This document shows positions 44,594-53,944 of a DNA stretch of 64,000 nucleotides, piece by piece. Under the pieces are notes generated by a model. That model searched no databases and had not been told where the DNA came from. It was given only the letters and a program-made list of their open reading frames with translations. Position numbers and translations under genes: made by a program. This DNA comes from Candidatus Kouleothrix ribensis (GTDB lineage: Bacteria; Chloroflexota; Chloroflexia; Chloroflexales; Roseiflexaceae). Positions within the stretch are counted from its first letter, which is position 1, and every line of letters begins with the position of its first letter. The DNA lies in contig JADKGW010000001.1 of assembly GCA_016722075.1 (NCBI GenBank), forward strand, positions 4,278,001 through 4,342,000, written 5' to 3'.

Positions 44594-45379
44594 TCACGCC
44601 TTCATCACACGTGCGCCCTGGCTTACCAGCGCCACCTCGATCTCAGGGTCGATGCCGCTGTCGGTCACGATCAGATCGACCGCGCTGATCGGTGCCAGGA
44701 ACGCAGTGGCAATCTGGCCGAACTTGCTGTGATCGGCCACCACCACCACCTTGCGGCCAATCTTCAGAATCGCGCGGTCGGTCATCGTCTCGGGCAGATA
44801 CTGGTTAGTCAGCCCGTACTTCGCGTCGATCGCGTGTACGCCGATCACCACCTTGTCGGCGCGCAGCTCAGCCAGCGCTTGCTCGGTCAGGTGGCCGATC
44901 ATCGACAGCTCGGCGCGCCGCAGCTGGCCGCCCAGGCTGATCAGCGTAGCATCGGGCGAGTCCGACATCAGGTTCAGCACCATAAGCGAGTTGGTGATGA
45001 TCGTCAGGTGCTTGTGCGCGAGCAGGTTGCGCGCCACCTCGAGCACGGTGGTGCCGTTGCCCAGGAACACGGTGTCGCCGTCGTGAATCAGCTCGGCGGT
45101 GACGCGGCCGATGCGCTGCTTCTCTTCCGACTGCTCGGCCAGCCGGTTGACCACCGGCAGCTCGGGTGGCGCCTGGCGGATCGGGATGGCCCCGCCGTGT
45201 ACGCGCTGGATCTTGCCGCGCTCGGCCAGCGCATCCAGGTCGCGGCGGGCGGTAGCCGGGCTGATCGTGAAATAGTCGCAGATCTGCGTGACTGTGACGC
45301 GCTGGCGCTGTTCGATGAATTGTAGAAGGTTGGCCTGGCGTTCGATGCTTGAAATCGCCAGATCGGCTACTTTCTCCAT
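44594..45379 (-). CDS. DeoR/GlpR-family transcriptional regulator
   Basis: This 261-residue protein has an N-terminal DeoR HTH (LLQFIEQRQRVTVTQICDYFTISPATARRDLDALAERGKIQRVHGGAI) and a C-terminal phosphosugar-sensor domain (IGRVTAELIHDGDTVFLGNGTTVLEVARNLLAHKHLTIITNSL, VVVADHSKFG). DeoR repressors such as AgaR and GlpR respond to phosphorylated sugars. It sits in the middle of the minus-strand catabolic run and is the natural candidate for its control. Confidence 0.92.
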   Translation of the reverse strand: MEKVADLAISSIERQANLLQFIEQRQRVTVTQICDYFTISPATARRDLDALAERGKIQRVHGGAIPIRQAPPELPVVNRLAEQSEEKQRIGRVTAELIHDGDTVFLGNGTTVLEVARNLLAHKHLTIITNSLMVLNLMSDSPDATLISLGGQLRRAELSMIGHLTEQALAELRADKVVIGVHAIDAKYGLTNQYLPETMTDRAILKIGRKVVVVADHSKFGQIATAFLAPISAVDLIVTDSGIDPEIEVALVSQGARVMKA

Positions 45380-45484
45380 CTGTATCCCTGCTCTCTGGTT
45401 ACACAGGTTTGGCTCGCCACGCTGCGTTACCTGGCCGGGGCCTGGTACCCTATATTTGTAGAGCGTTCACTGCTGGCGGCGTAG

Positions 45485-45629
45485 GCCTGTGGCAGCGCGA
45501 TACATGCTGCCGCAGGCACCAATCCGCGCAAGCGAAAATCCTAATGTGTCAGCTCTGCGCTGCCCGTGCGCGATCTTCATTCTGCCTGCGGCACTGCGCC
45601 GAAAATCACACACAAAGCTGCCGCAGGCA
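45485..45629. repeat. Intergenic palindromic elements PAL-C1 and PAL-C2 (short forms)
   Basis: C1 (45485-45517) is GCCTGTGGCAGC joined to GCTGCCGCAGGC with only nine bases between. C2 (45583-45629) has TGCCTGCGGCAC and GCTGCCGCAGGCA around CTGCGCCGAAAATCACACAC, half of a long-form hairpin. Both lie between the DeoR and DUF5107 genes. Confidence 0.75.
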
Positions 45630-45670
45630 AAAAAGCGTAGAGTCGTAACGCGCCACGACGCACCGGCCGC

Positions 45671-47704
45671 TCAATCGTTCTTCATCCGGTAGTCGATCCG
45701 CTGGGGTGGCGGGTGGCGCAGCTCGACCTCGGCGCGCAGCGTGGCATCGAGCGGGCGCCCCAGTGTGGCCGCCTCGCGCCTAGCCCACAGCTCGAACCAC
45801 AGGTCGGTCAGCTCGCTCTCACCTTCGCGAATATCGGCGTACTCATACTCAAGCACCTGCTCGACTGTGGCCAGGTCGCCGAGCGCCAGGGCCATCCGGC
45901 CGCGCACGATCCGGATGCGATCGTGGTTGCGCTGCTGCTCGGGCAGCTGCAGGTACACCACCCGCGCCAGGTCGAACTGGTGCTCGGCGCAGAGTAGCTG
46001 CAAATATTCATGAGCCAGCCCGGCCGGCGGATCGCCCCCAGCGACGGCCAGATCCCAGGCCAGCCCGTAGTAGCCGAGCGCCGGCCGGGTGTGGCCGCGC
46101 CGGCACGCCAGCACCGCCAGGTTGCGGTAGGCCCACGCCGAGGGCACCTGTGCGATCGACTCGATCCAGGCCAACTCGGCGCCAGGCTCATCGCCGCACT
46201 CAAGCGCGATCACGCCTGCGTGCAGCAGCGCGTACCAGTTGCGGTTGGCCGGGTTGGCCAGGCTCGCGGTCAGCAGCGTCGCCCACTCGGGCTGGGTCAT
46301 CCACTCGCCCGGCGGCAGCTGGGCGCTCTGTTCGGGCAGCCGGCCGTCGTGCAGCAGCGCCAGCCACCTGGCCTGCTCGCGGCCGAGCGTCGCGGGCGGG
46401 AATACGAACGCGCCAGGCCAGCCAGCGCTGCCGGCTGCCGCGCGCCGGGCCAGCTCGAGCGCGCCCCACCCCGCGCCTGTGTGCAGCAGCTCGCGCGGCG
46501 GCGCATCGGCGCGCAGGCGGCAGCCGGCCTCGATCGCGGCCAGCCGTGCGGGCGCGATCAGCGCCTCGATCGCATGCTGGGTACTGCGCCGGGCGGTTGG
46601 CCAGTCGGGGCTGTGCGTCTGCTCAGGGTCGGCCGCAAGGTAGCCAAACACCTGCGTCCAGTCCCACACGGCTTGCGGCGGCATGGGCTGGCTGTGCAGC
46701 TGGGTTGGCGCCAGGCCGGCCTGGATCTCGATGTACGGGTGGCCTGGCTCGGACAGAAATTCTTGCCAGCGGCGCCCACCGGCGTGCGTGCCCCAGCAGA
46801 ACAACTTACGATAGCCCAGCTGCGGCGTCGAGGCCTCGAACAGGCCGGTGCCCTGCCGGTCGAGCGCGGCCTGCCAGGGCATGGCCGCCTGATTGCACTG
46901 GAAGAAATACTCGTTCGCAAACGGGAAGTTGGTCGCGTAGCTCGCATCGCGCTCGGGCAGGCTCGGCAGCACCGGCATTTCGGCCGCGCCAAAGCTCAGC
47001 GTGCGGAAATCATCGAGGTACAGCACCTGGTCGGCGGCTGCCAGCACGCGCACGTCGGGGGCCTCGGGCACGGCGATGTTCGTCCACCAGTACATCCAGG
47101 CCGGGCTATCGTTAGGGTTGACGATGCGGGTGTAGACGATCAGCAGCGGCGAGTCGGGCGGCAGGTAGCAGTCGATCTGCCAGAGCAGGCGCTTACAGCG
47201 CTCGAACTCGTACAGCCGCAGGCCCGGCTCGCCGGCCGGCCCCTGGATCGCAGCGGCGAACAGCGGCGCGCATGTGCCGAAGGTATGCCCGAACTGGCTG
47301 ATGTTCCACTCGATCCCGCCCGAGAACCAGGCGTTGCGAATGGCCAGGTTGGCCGGCTGGAACACCGGGTTGCGCGCCAGCAGCTCGCGGCCGCCCGGCA
47401 GGTAGCGCAGCGAGTACAGCCGGCCGCCCAGCTCGGGCAGGAATGTCGCAGACAGGTAGGCATTTTCGAGCACCAGCGCATGGAACGTGAGCGGCCGCCG
47501 CGCCCGCGTGTAGCTGTCCTGCATGCGGTAGGGCAACACGCGGAACCCGGCCTGCACGCCAAAGTGCTCGCGTTGCTCGGGCGCCATGCTCGGCAGCGCG
47601 CGCGCCGGCAGATCCTGCTGCGGGTCGCGGAAGAACGGCAGCGGATTCTCATCGCCGAGCGGTGCGCCGGGGATGGTCAGCAGCTCGACGCGCAGATCAG
47701 TCAT
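45671..47704 (-). CDS. DUF5107 domain protein with TPR-like C-terminus
   Basis: This 677-residue protein has an N-terminal half that is a galactose-mutarotase-like beta-sandwich (DUF5107): RARRPLTFHALVLENAYLSATFLPELGGRLYSLRYLPGGRELLARNPVFQP, FSGGIEWNISQFGHTFGTCAPLFAA, MYWWTNIAVPEAPDVRVL. The second half is helical and TPR-like (WYALLHAGVIALECGDEPGAELAWIESIAQVPSAWAYRNLAVLAC). No signal peptide is seen. Such proteins occur in glycan-utilisation loci and may bind or process sugars. It lies between the secreted glycosidase and the regulator. Confidence 0.85.
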   Translation of the reverse strand: MTDLRVELLTIPGAPLGDENPLPFFRDPQQDLPARALPSMAPEQREHFGVQAGFRVLPYRMQDSYTRARRPLTFHALVLENAYLSATFLPELGGRLYSLRYLPGGRELLARNPVFQPANLAIRNAWFSGGIEWNISQFGHTFGTCAPLFAAAIQGPAGEPGLRLYEFERCKRLLWQIDCYLPPDSPLLIVYTRIVNPNDSPAWMYWWTNIAVPEAPDVRVLAAADQVLYLDDFRTLSFGAAEMPVLPSLPERDASYATNFPFANEYFFQCNQAAMPWQAALDRQGTGLFEASTPQLGYRKLFCWGTHAGGRRWQEFLSEPGHPYIEIQAGLAPTQLHSQPMPPQAVWDWTQVFGYLAADPEQTHSPDWPTARRSTQHAIEALIAPARLAAIEAGCRLRADAPPRELLHTGAGWGALELARRAAAGSAGWPGAFVFPPATLGREQARWLALLHDGRLPEQSAQLPPGEWMTQPEWATLLTASLANPANRNWYALLHAGVIALECGDEPGAELAWIESIAQVPSAWAYRNLAVLACRRGHTRPALGYYGLAWDLAVAGGDPPAGLAHEYLQLLCAEHQFDLARVVYLQLPEQQRNHDRIRIVRGRMALALGDLATVEQVLEYEYADIREGESELTDLWFELWARREAATLGRPLDATLRAEVELRHPPPQRIDYRMKND

Positions 47705-47805
47705 GATCGGTTGATCCTCTCAAGGACGATGTGCCTCGCAGCATTATCTCTGATTGTAGCCGGAAATTCAAATACTTAGTAGGGCTTACGAAGTTGGCGC
47801 GCTCA

Positions 47806-47936
47806 GCCTTCGGCAGAGCGGTACGTCCCTTTGTATCTGTGTGCGGTTTTTCCGCGCTCCGCGCGGAAAAACCGCACACAAAGGATGATCACGTACCATG
47901 CTGCCGGCTCCCCTGAGCGAAGTCGAGGAGCGGGCA
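47806..47936. repeat. Intergenic palindromic element PAL-D
   Basis: The ends are GCCTTCGGCAGAGCGGTACGT and ACGTACCATGCTGCCG. A perfect central hairpin has 20-bp arms (47838-47857 and 47861-47880; GTGCGGTTTTTCCGCGC and its complement) with loop TCC. The right terminus is split by a 25-base segment containing CCCTGAGCGAAGTCGAGG, a different short repeat with GCTCC/GGAGC ends. It lies between the DUF5107 and glycosidase genes. Confidence 0.85.
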
Positions 47937-48010
47937 AACACTGGTTGCCTCCATCGGCGGTGCGACGCGCCGCACCAGCCGGCCGCTATTTCGCCAGGAT
48001 GGCTGCGCCG

Positions 48011-51000
48011 CTAGCTGCCGAGCACATTCACCTCGGCCGCAGAAGTCCACGCGCCACGCCCGCCGGCCTCGCTCAGCGCGCGCAGCCGCACATACCGGCC
48101 ACTCTTCGCCGCGAAGGTGACGGTCTTCTCGCTGGCGTCGTCGGCCCAGCTGCCGCTCGCCACCGCCGCGCCCCACGTGACCCCATCCGCGCTCACATAC
48201 ACCTCGTACTGGCCGATCCGGCCGTTGCTGCCCGGCGCCGGGCGCGGCAGGTAGCGCAGCCCGGTCACGCTATAGCTCGCGCCCATGTTCAACGTGATCT
48301 GGTGCGGCAGCGGGCTGACGCTGCCGGTGTACTGGGTGTGCCAGATCGTGCTGGCGCTGCCGTCGATCGCGTTGGCGCAGGCCCCATTCTCGCCGCTGGT
48401 CTCCTGGCTGTCGCAGGTCGCCGTCCAGCCCGTGCGCGGCAGCACCCCGCCGGTTGGGATCGGCGTGCTGGTGGCGGTGGGCGGCACAGGCGTAGGCGTG
48501 CTGGTGGCGGCTGTGCCGCTGCTGCCGAGCACATTCACCTCGGCGGCGGTGGTCCACGCGCCACGCCCGCCGGCCTCGCTCAGCGCGCGCAGCCGCACAT
48601 ACCGGCCGCTCTTCGCCGCGAAGGTGACGGTCTTCTCGCTGGCGTCGTCGGCCCAACTGCCGCTCGCCACCGCCACACCCCACGTGATCCCATCCGCGCT
48701 CACATACACCTCGTACTGGCCGATCCGGCCGTTGCTGCCCGGCGCCGGGCGCGGCAGGTAGCGCAGCCCGGTCACGCTATAGCTCGCGCCCATGTTCAAC
48801 GTGATCTGGTGCGGCAGCGGGCTGACGCTGCCGGTGTACTGGGTGTGCCAGATCGTGCTGGCGCTGCCGTCGATCGCGTTGGCGCAGGCCCCATTCTCGC
48901 CGCTGGTCTCCTGGCTGTCGCAGGTCGCCGTCCAGCCTGTGCGCGGCAGCACCCCGCCGGTAGGGATCGGCGTGCTGGTGGCGGTGGGCGGCACGGGGGT
49001 TGGGGTCGCGCCGGTGAAGGGCACTGCTTCAAACACATAAACCCCATAGGGTGGAATTGTGACGTTACTGATGCTGCCAGACTGAGCTACAAAGCTGCCG
49101 GTGCCATTGTCGATCTCGCTAAACTGATAGCTGGTAGGGGTGCCTGGGTACAGCTCAAACACCGACTGCGGGTTCAGCGCAAACGTCTGGGCTGTAGCCG
49201 CCGGGTTGCGCAGCGCAAGTACCGCCTTGGATGGCGAATACGACGCGTACCCATACACTGCCCCCGACGCCGGGTTACCACCCACCCAGTGCGAGTCGGA
49301 AAGCAGATCGGAGAGCGGGCGCGACCACTTCAGGTACTTCGCTAGCCGATCCCAGAAGAGCGTCTGGTTTGCGGCAGTTTGCGACGACACGAGATCGCCC
49401 TGGATGTACAGCTCTTGCAACATGCCCGATGCCAGGAATAGCTTCATATCGCCCCAGACCTCGGCCTGCGTAGCGGCGCTCGATAAATCGTTCGGCAGCG
49501 GGAAGTTACTGTTGTTGGAGTAGACAAAGCCATGATTCATCAGCTCGGGCACCGGGAACAGCGAGCTGGCCTGAACAGCGTCCTCGTAGACAACTTGATC
49601 GCGATAGCTGATCCACTGCTGGCGGTTATTGCCAGTGCCGGCCAGGCCCATGTCATCGCGCCCACGCCACATCGAGTCGGCTACGAAGAGGAGGTAGGGG
49701 TTATGCCAGGTGCCGCATGTCAGGTTAACGTAGACATTCGGGTTGGCCGCACGCAGATCGGTGCCGACCAGCTGAAACAGGTTCTCGTAGGCCCCAAGAT
49801 CAGTTGGGCCGTTAGGCGCAAAACAGTTACCGCCAGTGCCGTCGAATTTAAAATGCGACACGCCGCGATTGTTCATAAAGTCAACCGCCTGGCTCTTAAA
49901 GCGGTTATAGTAGCGCGGCTGGCCCAGGTCAAACCCAAACGCTGCCGTCTCGTATGGCTGTGGCAGCGCGCTGTTCGCGGCCAGCCGCGAGCTTTGGAGC
50001 GAGCCGTAGCCGCCCTGAGGCGACATCCAGATCGCCAGGTGGCCGCCATAGCTTTCGGCCTGCGTCTTGAGGTTAAGGAAGGCGCCAGGGAACTTGCTTG
50101 CTCTGGTATCGATGCTCCAGATCTCGCCATTATAGTTATCCCAGGCGTCATCCAGCAGCCAGCCGTCCATCACCGCGCCACGCTTGGTAACCAGCTCGCT
50201 GCCAAATTGCTGGATGCGCTGCGCCGTGCCTGCCTCGGTCAGGTTCGCGCCGCGCAGGTCGAACCACGAGTTCCAGTGGGTGTAGGGCCGGCGGAAATGC
50301 GCGCGCTCGCGCTGGAAGTAGTACACAAAGGCGCGGCGCATTTGCCCAGCCGGGCTCAAGGCGATCCCCGCCGACAGCTTAAAGCTGGTGCCGCTGGTAA
50401 TGGCATTACGGCGTTGGAGATAGAATTCCACGGCGTTGCCGGTGATCGTTGCAATCGTGTTGGGGTGCTCGATCCCCATGAACAGGTTGCCTGCGCGCAC
50501 CGGGGAGCCTTGATCCTGCGTGCTGGTATAGGCGGGGGCTGGCGCGGTCGCTTTAATGAGCCACAGCTTCGTAAAGCTCAGGCTCCCGCCCGCAGGCGCC
50601 AGCACAACCTCAAACTTCACATTATTGCCATGGTCGCGCAGTATCACGCTCCAGTCGATATCGACGGTCAGCGCGCCCGCAGTATAGCGATACTTTAGGC
50701 TAATCTTCTGGCCATTATCGCGCTCGGCCAGGCGAATCGCGTTGGGCGTACCCGTAATAGGCGCGAGCGTCGGGCCTGAGATCAAGGTCGTATTAAGCTC
50801 AGTAACCGTGGTTCCGTTAGCAAGCAGCAGTTCGAACATGCGGCTTGTCGTCAGCGACACCGCCTGCGACTGGAGCTTATCTTGAAAAGCCGATACATAA
50901 TAGCCATTGCCACTTTTGAGCCATTGCATCTTTAAGATGCTGTTTTCCACGAAGAAGCTATCGACACCAAGTGTCGCGGTCGCTGTGCCTGGGTTGAGCC

Positions 51001-51172
51001 CTGGGAAATCGATCAGGGTGTTTGCATCGGTGGCAGCAAGGGCCGATTGCACCGGCGCCAGCGGCGCCGCGATCGGGGTAAACAGCACCCCAGCCACCAA
51101 TCCCAACAGCATCACCCCCATCGTCGCCAGCCGCACGGTTCGGCTTGTCACCCTGCGCATGAGCCTTTGCAT
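48011..51172 (-). CDS. Secreted clan GH-D-like glycosidase with two CBM32 domains
   Basis: This 1053-residue protein has an N-terminal signal (VRLATMGVMLLGLVAGVLF..AQSALAA type). A beta-sandwich at about 45-280 leads into a TIM barrel: PYTHWNSWFDLRGANLT, AVMDGWLLDDAWDNYNG, GGHLAIWMSPQGGYG, VSHFKFDGTGGNC with a likely nucleophile Asp, and DSMWRGRDDMGL. This resembles alpha-galactosidase/alpha-N-acetylgalactosaminidase-type (GH27/36-like) enzymes; the exact family is uncertain. A C-terminal beta domain is followed by two nearly identical F5/8 type C (CBM32) modules behind PTPVPPTATSTPIPTGG linkers. CBM32 often binds Gal/GalNAc. It fits release of amino sugars for the transporter upstream. Confidence 0.8.
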   Translation of the reverse strand: MQRLMRRVTSRTVRLATMGVMLLGLVAGVLFTPIAAPLAPVQSALAATDANTLIDFPGLNPGTATATLGVDSFFVENSILKMQWLKSGNGYYVSAFQDKLQSQAVSLTTSRMFELLLANGTTVTELNTTLISGPTLAPITGTPNAIRLAERDNGQKISLKYRYTAGALTVDIDWSVILRDHGNNVKFEVVLAPAGGSLSFTKLWLIKATAPAPAYTSTQDQGSPVRAGNLFMGIEHPNTIATITGNAVEFYLQRRNAITSGTSFKLSAGIALSPAGQMRRAFVYYFQRERAHFRRPYTHWNSWFDLRGANLTEAGTAQRIQQFGSELVTKRGAVMDGWLLDDAWDNYNGEIWSIDTRASKFPGAFLNLKTQAESYGGHLAIWMSPQGGYGSLQSSRLAANSALPQPYETAAFGFDLGQPRYYNRFKSQAVDFMNNRGVSHFKFDGTGGNCFAPNGPTDLGAYENLFQLVGTDLRAANPNVYVNLTCGTWHNPYLLFVADSMWRGRDDMGLAGTGNNRQQWISYRDQVVYEDAVQASSLFPVPELMNHGFVYSNNSNFPLPNDLSSAATQAEVWGDMKLFLASGMLQELYIQGDLVSSQTAANQTLFWDRLAKYLKWSRPLSDLLSDSHWVGGNPASGAVYGYASYSPSKAVLALRNPAATAQTFALNPQSVFELYPGTPTSYQFSEIDNGTGSFVAQSGSISNVTIPPYGVYVFEAVPFTGATPTPVPPTATSTPIPTGGVLPRTGWTATCDSQETSGENGACANAIDGSASTIWHTQYTGSVSPLPHQITLNMGASYSVTGLRYLPRPAPGSNGRIGQYEVYVSADGITWGVAVASGSWADDASEKTVTFAAKSGRYVRLRALSEAGGRGAWTTAAEVNVLGSSGTAATSTPTPVPPTATSTPIPTGGVLPRTGWTATCDSQETSGENGACANAIDGSASTIWHTQYTGSVSPLPHQITLNMGASYSVTGLRYLPRPAPGSNGRIGQYEVYVSADGVTWGAAVASGSWADDASEKTVTFAAKSGRYVRLRALSEAGGRGAWTSAAEVNVLGS
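48014..48980. repeat. In-frame duplication encoding the two CBM32 modules
   Basis: Two copies at 507-bp offset (48014 and 48521 as reference points) are almost identical at the DNA level, including the linker. Differences are mostly single silent or conservative bases, indicating a recent duplication or gene conversion. Confidence 0.9.
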
Positions 51173-51633
51173 GGTTGTACCCCTTCGTTACTACAGCGAG
51201 AAGAACAATGCTGGAGCTACGCCCCCACCCATGTCGTGAGCGCGTATGTCGTGAGCGCGTAAGTTAGCGCGGATCGTGCTCCCTACGCGTAATCCCTTGA
51301 TCAGCCGGAATTTTAGGTATACAAAAGACGCCCCCTGCGCGAAGCGAGTGGTAGCGATGCCGTACAGCCCGGTTATTCTTTAATCAATTAGATGCTGAAA
51401 ATTGCCTGTTTTGTCAGGTTGACCCACACGATCATGCTATTCTGTAGCAGGGTTACGCTTACCGATGAACTGGGTCTATGGTCGTAAAGCGGCCTTGCAG
51501 GGAAGGCTAGGGGTACGCAGCCGGCTGCACGCCTTCGCCCTACCCACGTATGTTCATTGCCGGTTTGGCCGGCCGCCGGCCACCCCGCGTCGCCGATCGT
51601 CACGGCCAGGAACGGATCTCCGCACGGCGTATA
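51173..51633. other. Intergenic region between the glycosidase and permease genes
   Basis: No gene is supported. A 15-bp direct repeat ATGTCGTGAGCGCGT occurs twice in tandem at 51231-51261, just upstream of the glycosidase start. The gap is long enough to hold a separate promoter for the glycosidase; none is clear. No long palindrome is visible. Confidence 0.5.
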
Positions 51634-52533
51634 CTAGCCCTTCACCGCGCCGGCAGTCATGCCCTTCTCGATCCGGTCGTTGAAGATCAGGTACACCACC
51701 AGCGTCGGGATCATCACGATCGTCACCGCCGCAAACAGGCCACTCCAATCGCTGCCGTAGAACTGCTTGGCCTGCAGGTAGTACAGCCCTTGCGAAAGCA
51801 CATAGTGGGTGTTTTTGTCTTCGTTGGTGATCATCAGCGTGTTCGGCAGGATGTACTGGTTCCACTGGCCCAAAAAATTAAAGATGCCCATAGTGATCAG
51901 GCCCGGCCGCGCCAGCGGCAGGTACACCCGGAAGAAGATGTCGTACTGGCTGGCGCCGTCGAGCGTGGCGGCCTCGCCCAGCTCTTTCGGCAGGGTCTTG
52001 AAGAAGTTGATCAGGAAGAAGATCGTGAATGAGAGCGAGAAGGCCACATACACCAGGATCAGGCCGATGTATGTATCGAACAGGCGCAGCTGCTGGGTTA
52101 CGAAGTATAGCGGCACCAGCGCCAAGAACAGCGGGAAGATCATGCCGACCAGGAACAGGTAGGTGATCAGGTTGCGCCCGCGGAACTCAAAGCGCGCCAG
52201 CACATACGCGGCCATCGACGAGAGCAGCAGTGTCAGGAATAGCGCCGGCAGCACGACGATCAGCGTGTTGATGAAATACTCGCCCAGCCGCGCTGTCGTC
52301 CACGCGCGCACGAAGTTGTCGAACACCGGCCTGGCCGGCAGCGCCCATGGGCTGAAGAAGATCTCCTGGTCGGTCTTGAACGAGGTCATGATTGCCCAGG
52401 CCATCGGGAAGATCACCAGGATGGCCCAGGCGCCCAGGATCAGGTAGATCAGCAGCTTGCCAAGCAGGGCAAGTGGGCGCGCGCTGCGCGTGGTAGCCGC
52501 GTGTGCGGTGGGTTGGCTCGTCACAGTTGTCAT
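51634..52533 (-). CDS. Carbohydrate ABC transporter permease (MalG-like)
   Basis: This 299-residue inner-membrane permease has six TM helices (LIYLILGAWAILVIFPMAWAIMTSF..., LFLTLLLSSMAAYVLARFEF, LITYLFLVGMIFPLFLALVPLYF and so on). The EAA loop that contacts the ATPase is KTLPKELGEAATLDGASQYDIFFRVYLPLARPG. The length is typical of the MalG half. The partner permease lies 189 bases upstream. No ATPase gene is in the window, so a shared MsmX-type ATPase is likely. Confidence 0.93.
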   Translation of the reverse strand: MTTVTSQPTAHAATTRSARPLALLGKLLIYLILGAWAILVIFPMAWAIMTSFKTDQEIFFSPWALPARPVFDNFVRAWTTARLGEYFINTLIVVLPALFLTLLLSSMAAYVLARFEFRGRNLITYLFLVGMIFPLFLALVPLYFVTQQLRLFDTYIGLILVYVAFSLSFTIFFLINFFKTLPKELGEAATLDGASQYDIFFRVYLPLARPGLITMGIFNFLGQWNQYILPNTLMITNEDKNTHYVLSQGLYYLQAKQFYGSDWSGLFAAVTIVMIPTLVVYLIFNDRIEKGMTAGAVKG

Positions 52534-52722
52534 GCGTTACTCCCTGCTACGCGTGTTCGTACGTATCGACGGAAATGAACCAGGGGTTGCCACAACGGCG
52601 CAAAGACTCAAAGCATTCGGCAGGGTTTCACAACACCACACCAGCTGTTCCTGATCGATCTGGTACAGCCTTCGCGCCTGTGATCTTTGTGGCAGGCAAC
52701 TCGCGGCGTATTTCAAGCCGTA

Positions 52723-53610
52723 CTAATACTCAAACGCCTCGCGCGCGGTGAAGCGCAGGCTCACTACCGAAAGCACGAACACCAGGATCAGCAGCACCAG
52801 GCCCATGGCCGTGGCATAGCCAAACTGGCCCTCGCTGAACGCCGTCGAGTACAGGTAGGTCGGCACTACGTCGGCGGCGCGGCTCGGCCCGCCGGTGCCG
52901 TTGGTCATTACCGTCACCTGGGCGAACAGATCCATCGCGCCGATCGCCAGGAACACAATCGCGGTGCGGATAGTATCCCACAGCAGCGGCACGGTCACAT
53001 TCCAGAACTTCACCCACGAACTGGCGCCGTCGATCTCGGCCGACTCGTAGTAATCGGCGGGGATGCCCTGCATGCCGGCCACGAACAGCACCATGTAGAA
53101 GCCAACCGACTGCCACACCACCATGGCCAGCACCGCGAAGAACACGGTGCCGCGGTCGCCCAGCCACGGGAAGCTCGTGAACTGCGTCATGCCCAGCGCA
53201 CCCAGGAAGCTATTCAGCAGGCCGATCGTCGGGTGGTAGATGAAGCTCCACAGCACCGCCACCACCACCACCGACATGACCTGTGGGAAGAAGAATGCGA
53301 CCCGGAAGAAGCGCGCCAGCCCGATGCCCTGGGTGAATAGGAACGCGAAGAACAGGCCGATACCGATGATCACCGGCGGCAAGATCACCAGCGCAATGCC
53401 GTTGTGCCCGAGCGCGTTCCAGAACTTCTGGTCGGCGTAGAGCTTGATGAAGTTGTTGACGCCGTTGAAGCGAATATTCGCCGAGAGCCCGCTCCACCTG
53501 GTGAAGGCGAAGATCATGGCCGAGAAGTAGGGCAGCAGCACGAACAGCGTGTACAGCGCCAGGGGCAGCGCCAGAAACGACACGATCAGGCCATTTTTGC
53601 CACGGTTCAT
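52723..53610 (-). CDS. Carbohydrate ABC transporter permease (MalF-like)
   Basis: This 295-residue permease has six TM helices (FLALPLALYTLFVLLPYFSAMIFAF, GIALVILPPVIIGIGLFFAFLF, FFFPQVMSVVVVAVLWSFIY and so on). Its EAA loop is GIPADYYESAEIDGASSWVKFWNVTVPLLWDTIRTA. It forms the heterodimeric channel with the MalG-like protein. A repeat array and hairpin separate it from the binding-protein gene. Confidence 0.93.
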   Translation of the reverse strand: MNRGKNGLIVSFLALPLALYTLFVLLPYFSAMIFAFTRWSGLSANIRFNGVNNFIKLYADQKFWNALGHNGIALVILPPVIIGIGLFFAFLFTQGIGLARFFRVAFFFPQVMSVVVVAVLWSFIYHPTIGLLNSFLGALGMTQFTSFPWLGDRGTVFFAVLAMVVWQSVGFYMVLFVAGMQGIPADYYESAEIDGASSWVKFWNVTVPLLWDTIRTAIVFLAIGAMDLFAQVTVMTNGTGGPSRAADVVPTYLYSTAFSEGQFGYATAMGLVLLILVFVLSVVSLRFTAREAFEY

Positions 53611-53619
53611 ATGCCCTCA

Positions 53620-53900
53620 TAGTAAGGTAGTGCCTAGTGCGAACGTGTAGTGCGAAGGTATAGCACGAACGTGTAGCGCGAAAGGTGTAGTGCGAACGTG
53701 TAGCGCGAAGGGTGTAGCGCGAAAGGTGTAGTGCGACCGTGTAGTGCGAAAGGTGTAGTGCGACCGTGTAGTGCGACCGTGTAGTGCGACCGTGTAGCGC
53801 GAAAGGTGTAGCGCGACCGTGTAGCGCAACCGTGTAGCGCAACCGTGTAACGCGACCGTGTAGCGCGACCGTGTAGCGCGACCGTGTAGCGCGAAGGGTG
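53620..53900. repeat. Array of about 20 copies of an 11-bp motif
   Basis: The core GTGTAGYGCGA recurs with spacers of two or three bases (CC, AC, AAG, AGG), giving a period of 13-14 bp. It fills the gap between the sugar-binding-protein gene and the MalF-like gene and merges into the hairpin at 53886. All frames are open, producing spurious ORFs. Confidence 0.9.
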
Positions 53901-53944
53901 TAGTAGCGCGCTGCGGCGCGCCGCCACTACACCCTTCGCGCTAC
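53886..53944 (-). promoter_or_regulatory. Strong hairpin after the binding-protein gene
   Basis: Perfect 19-bp arms (53886-53904 and 53926-53944, GTAGCGCGAAGGGTGTAGT and complement) surround a 21-base GC-rich loop, 9 bases after the stop codon. There is no T-run. In ABC sugar operons such a stem often protects the binding-protein mRNA or attenuates transcription into the permeases. This role is inferred. Confidence 0.55.

Noticed and set aside
53634..53927. Minus-strand ORFs translating the 11-bp motif array (RYTVALHGRATP repeats)
   Set aside because: The frames arise from the repeat itself, overlap the operon gap and have no ribosome site.
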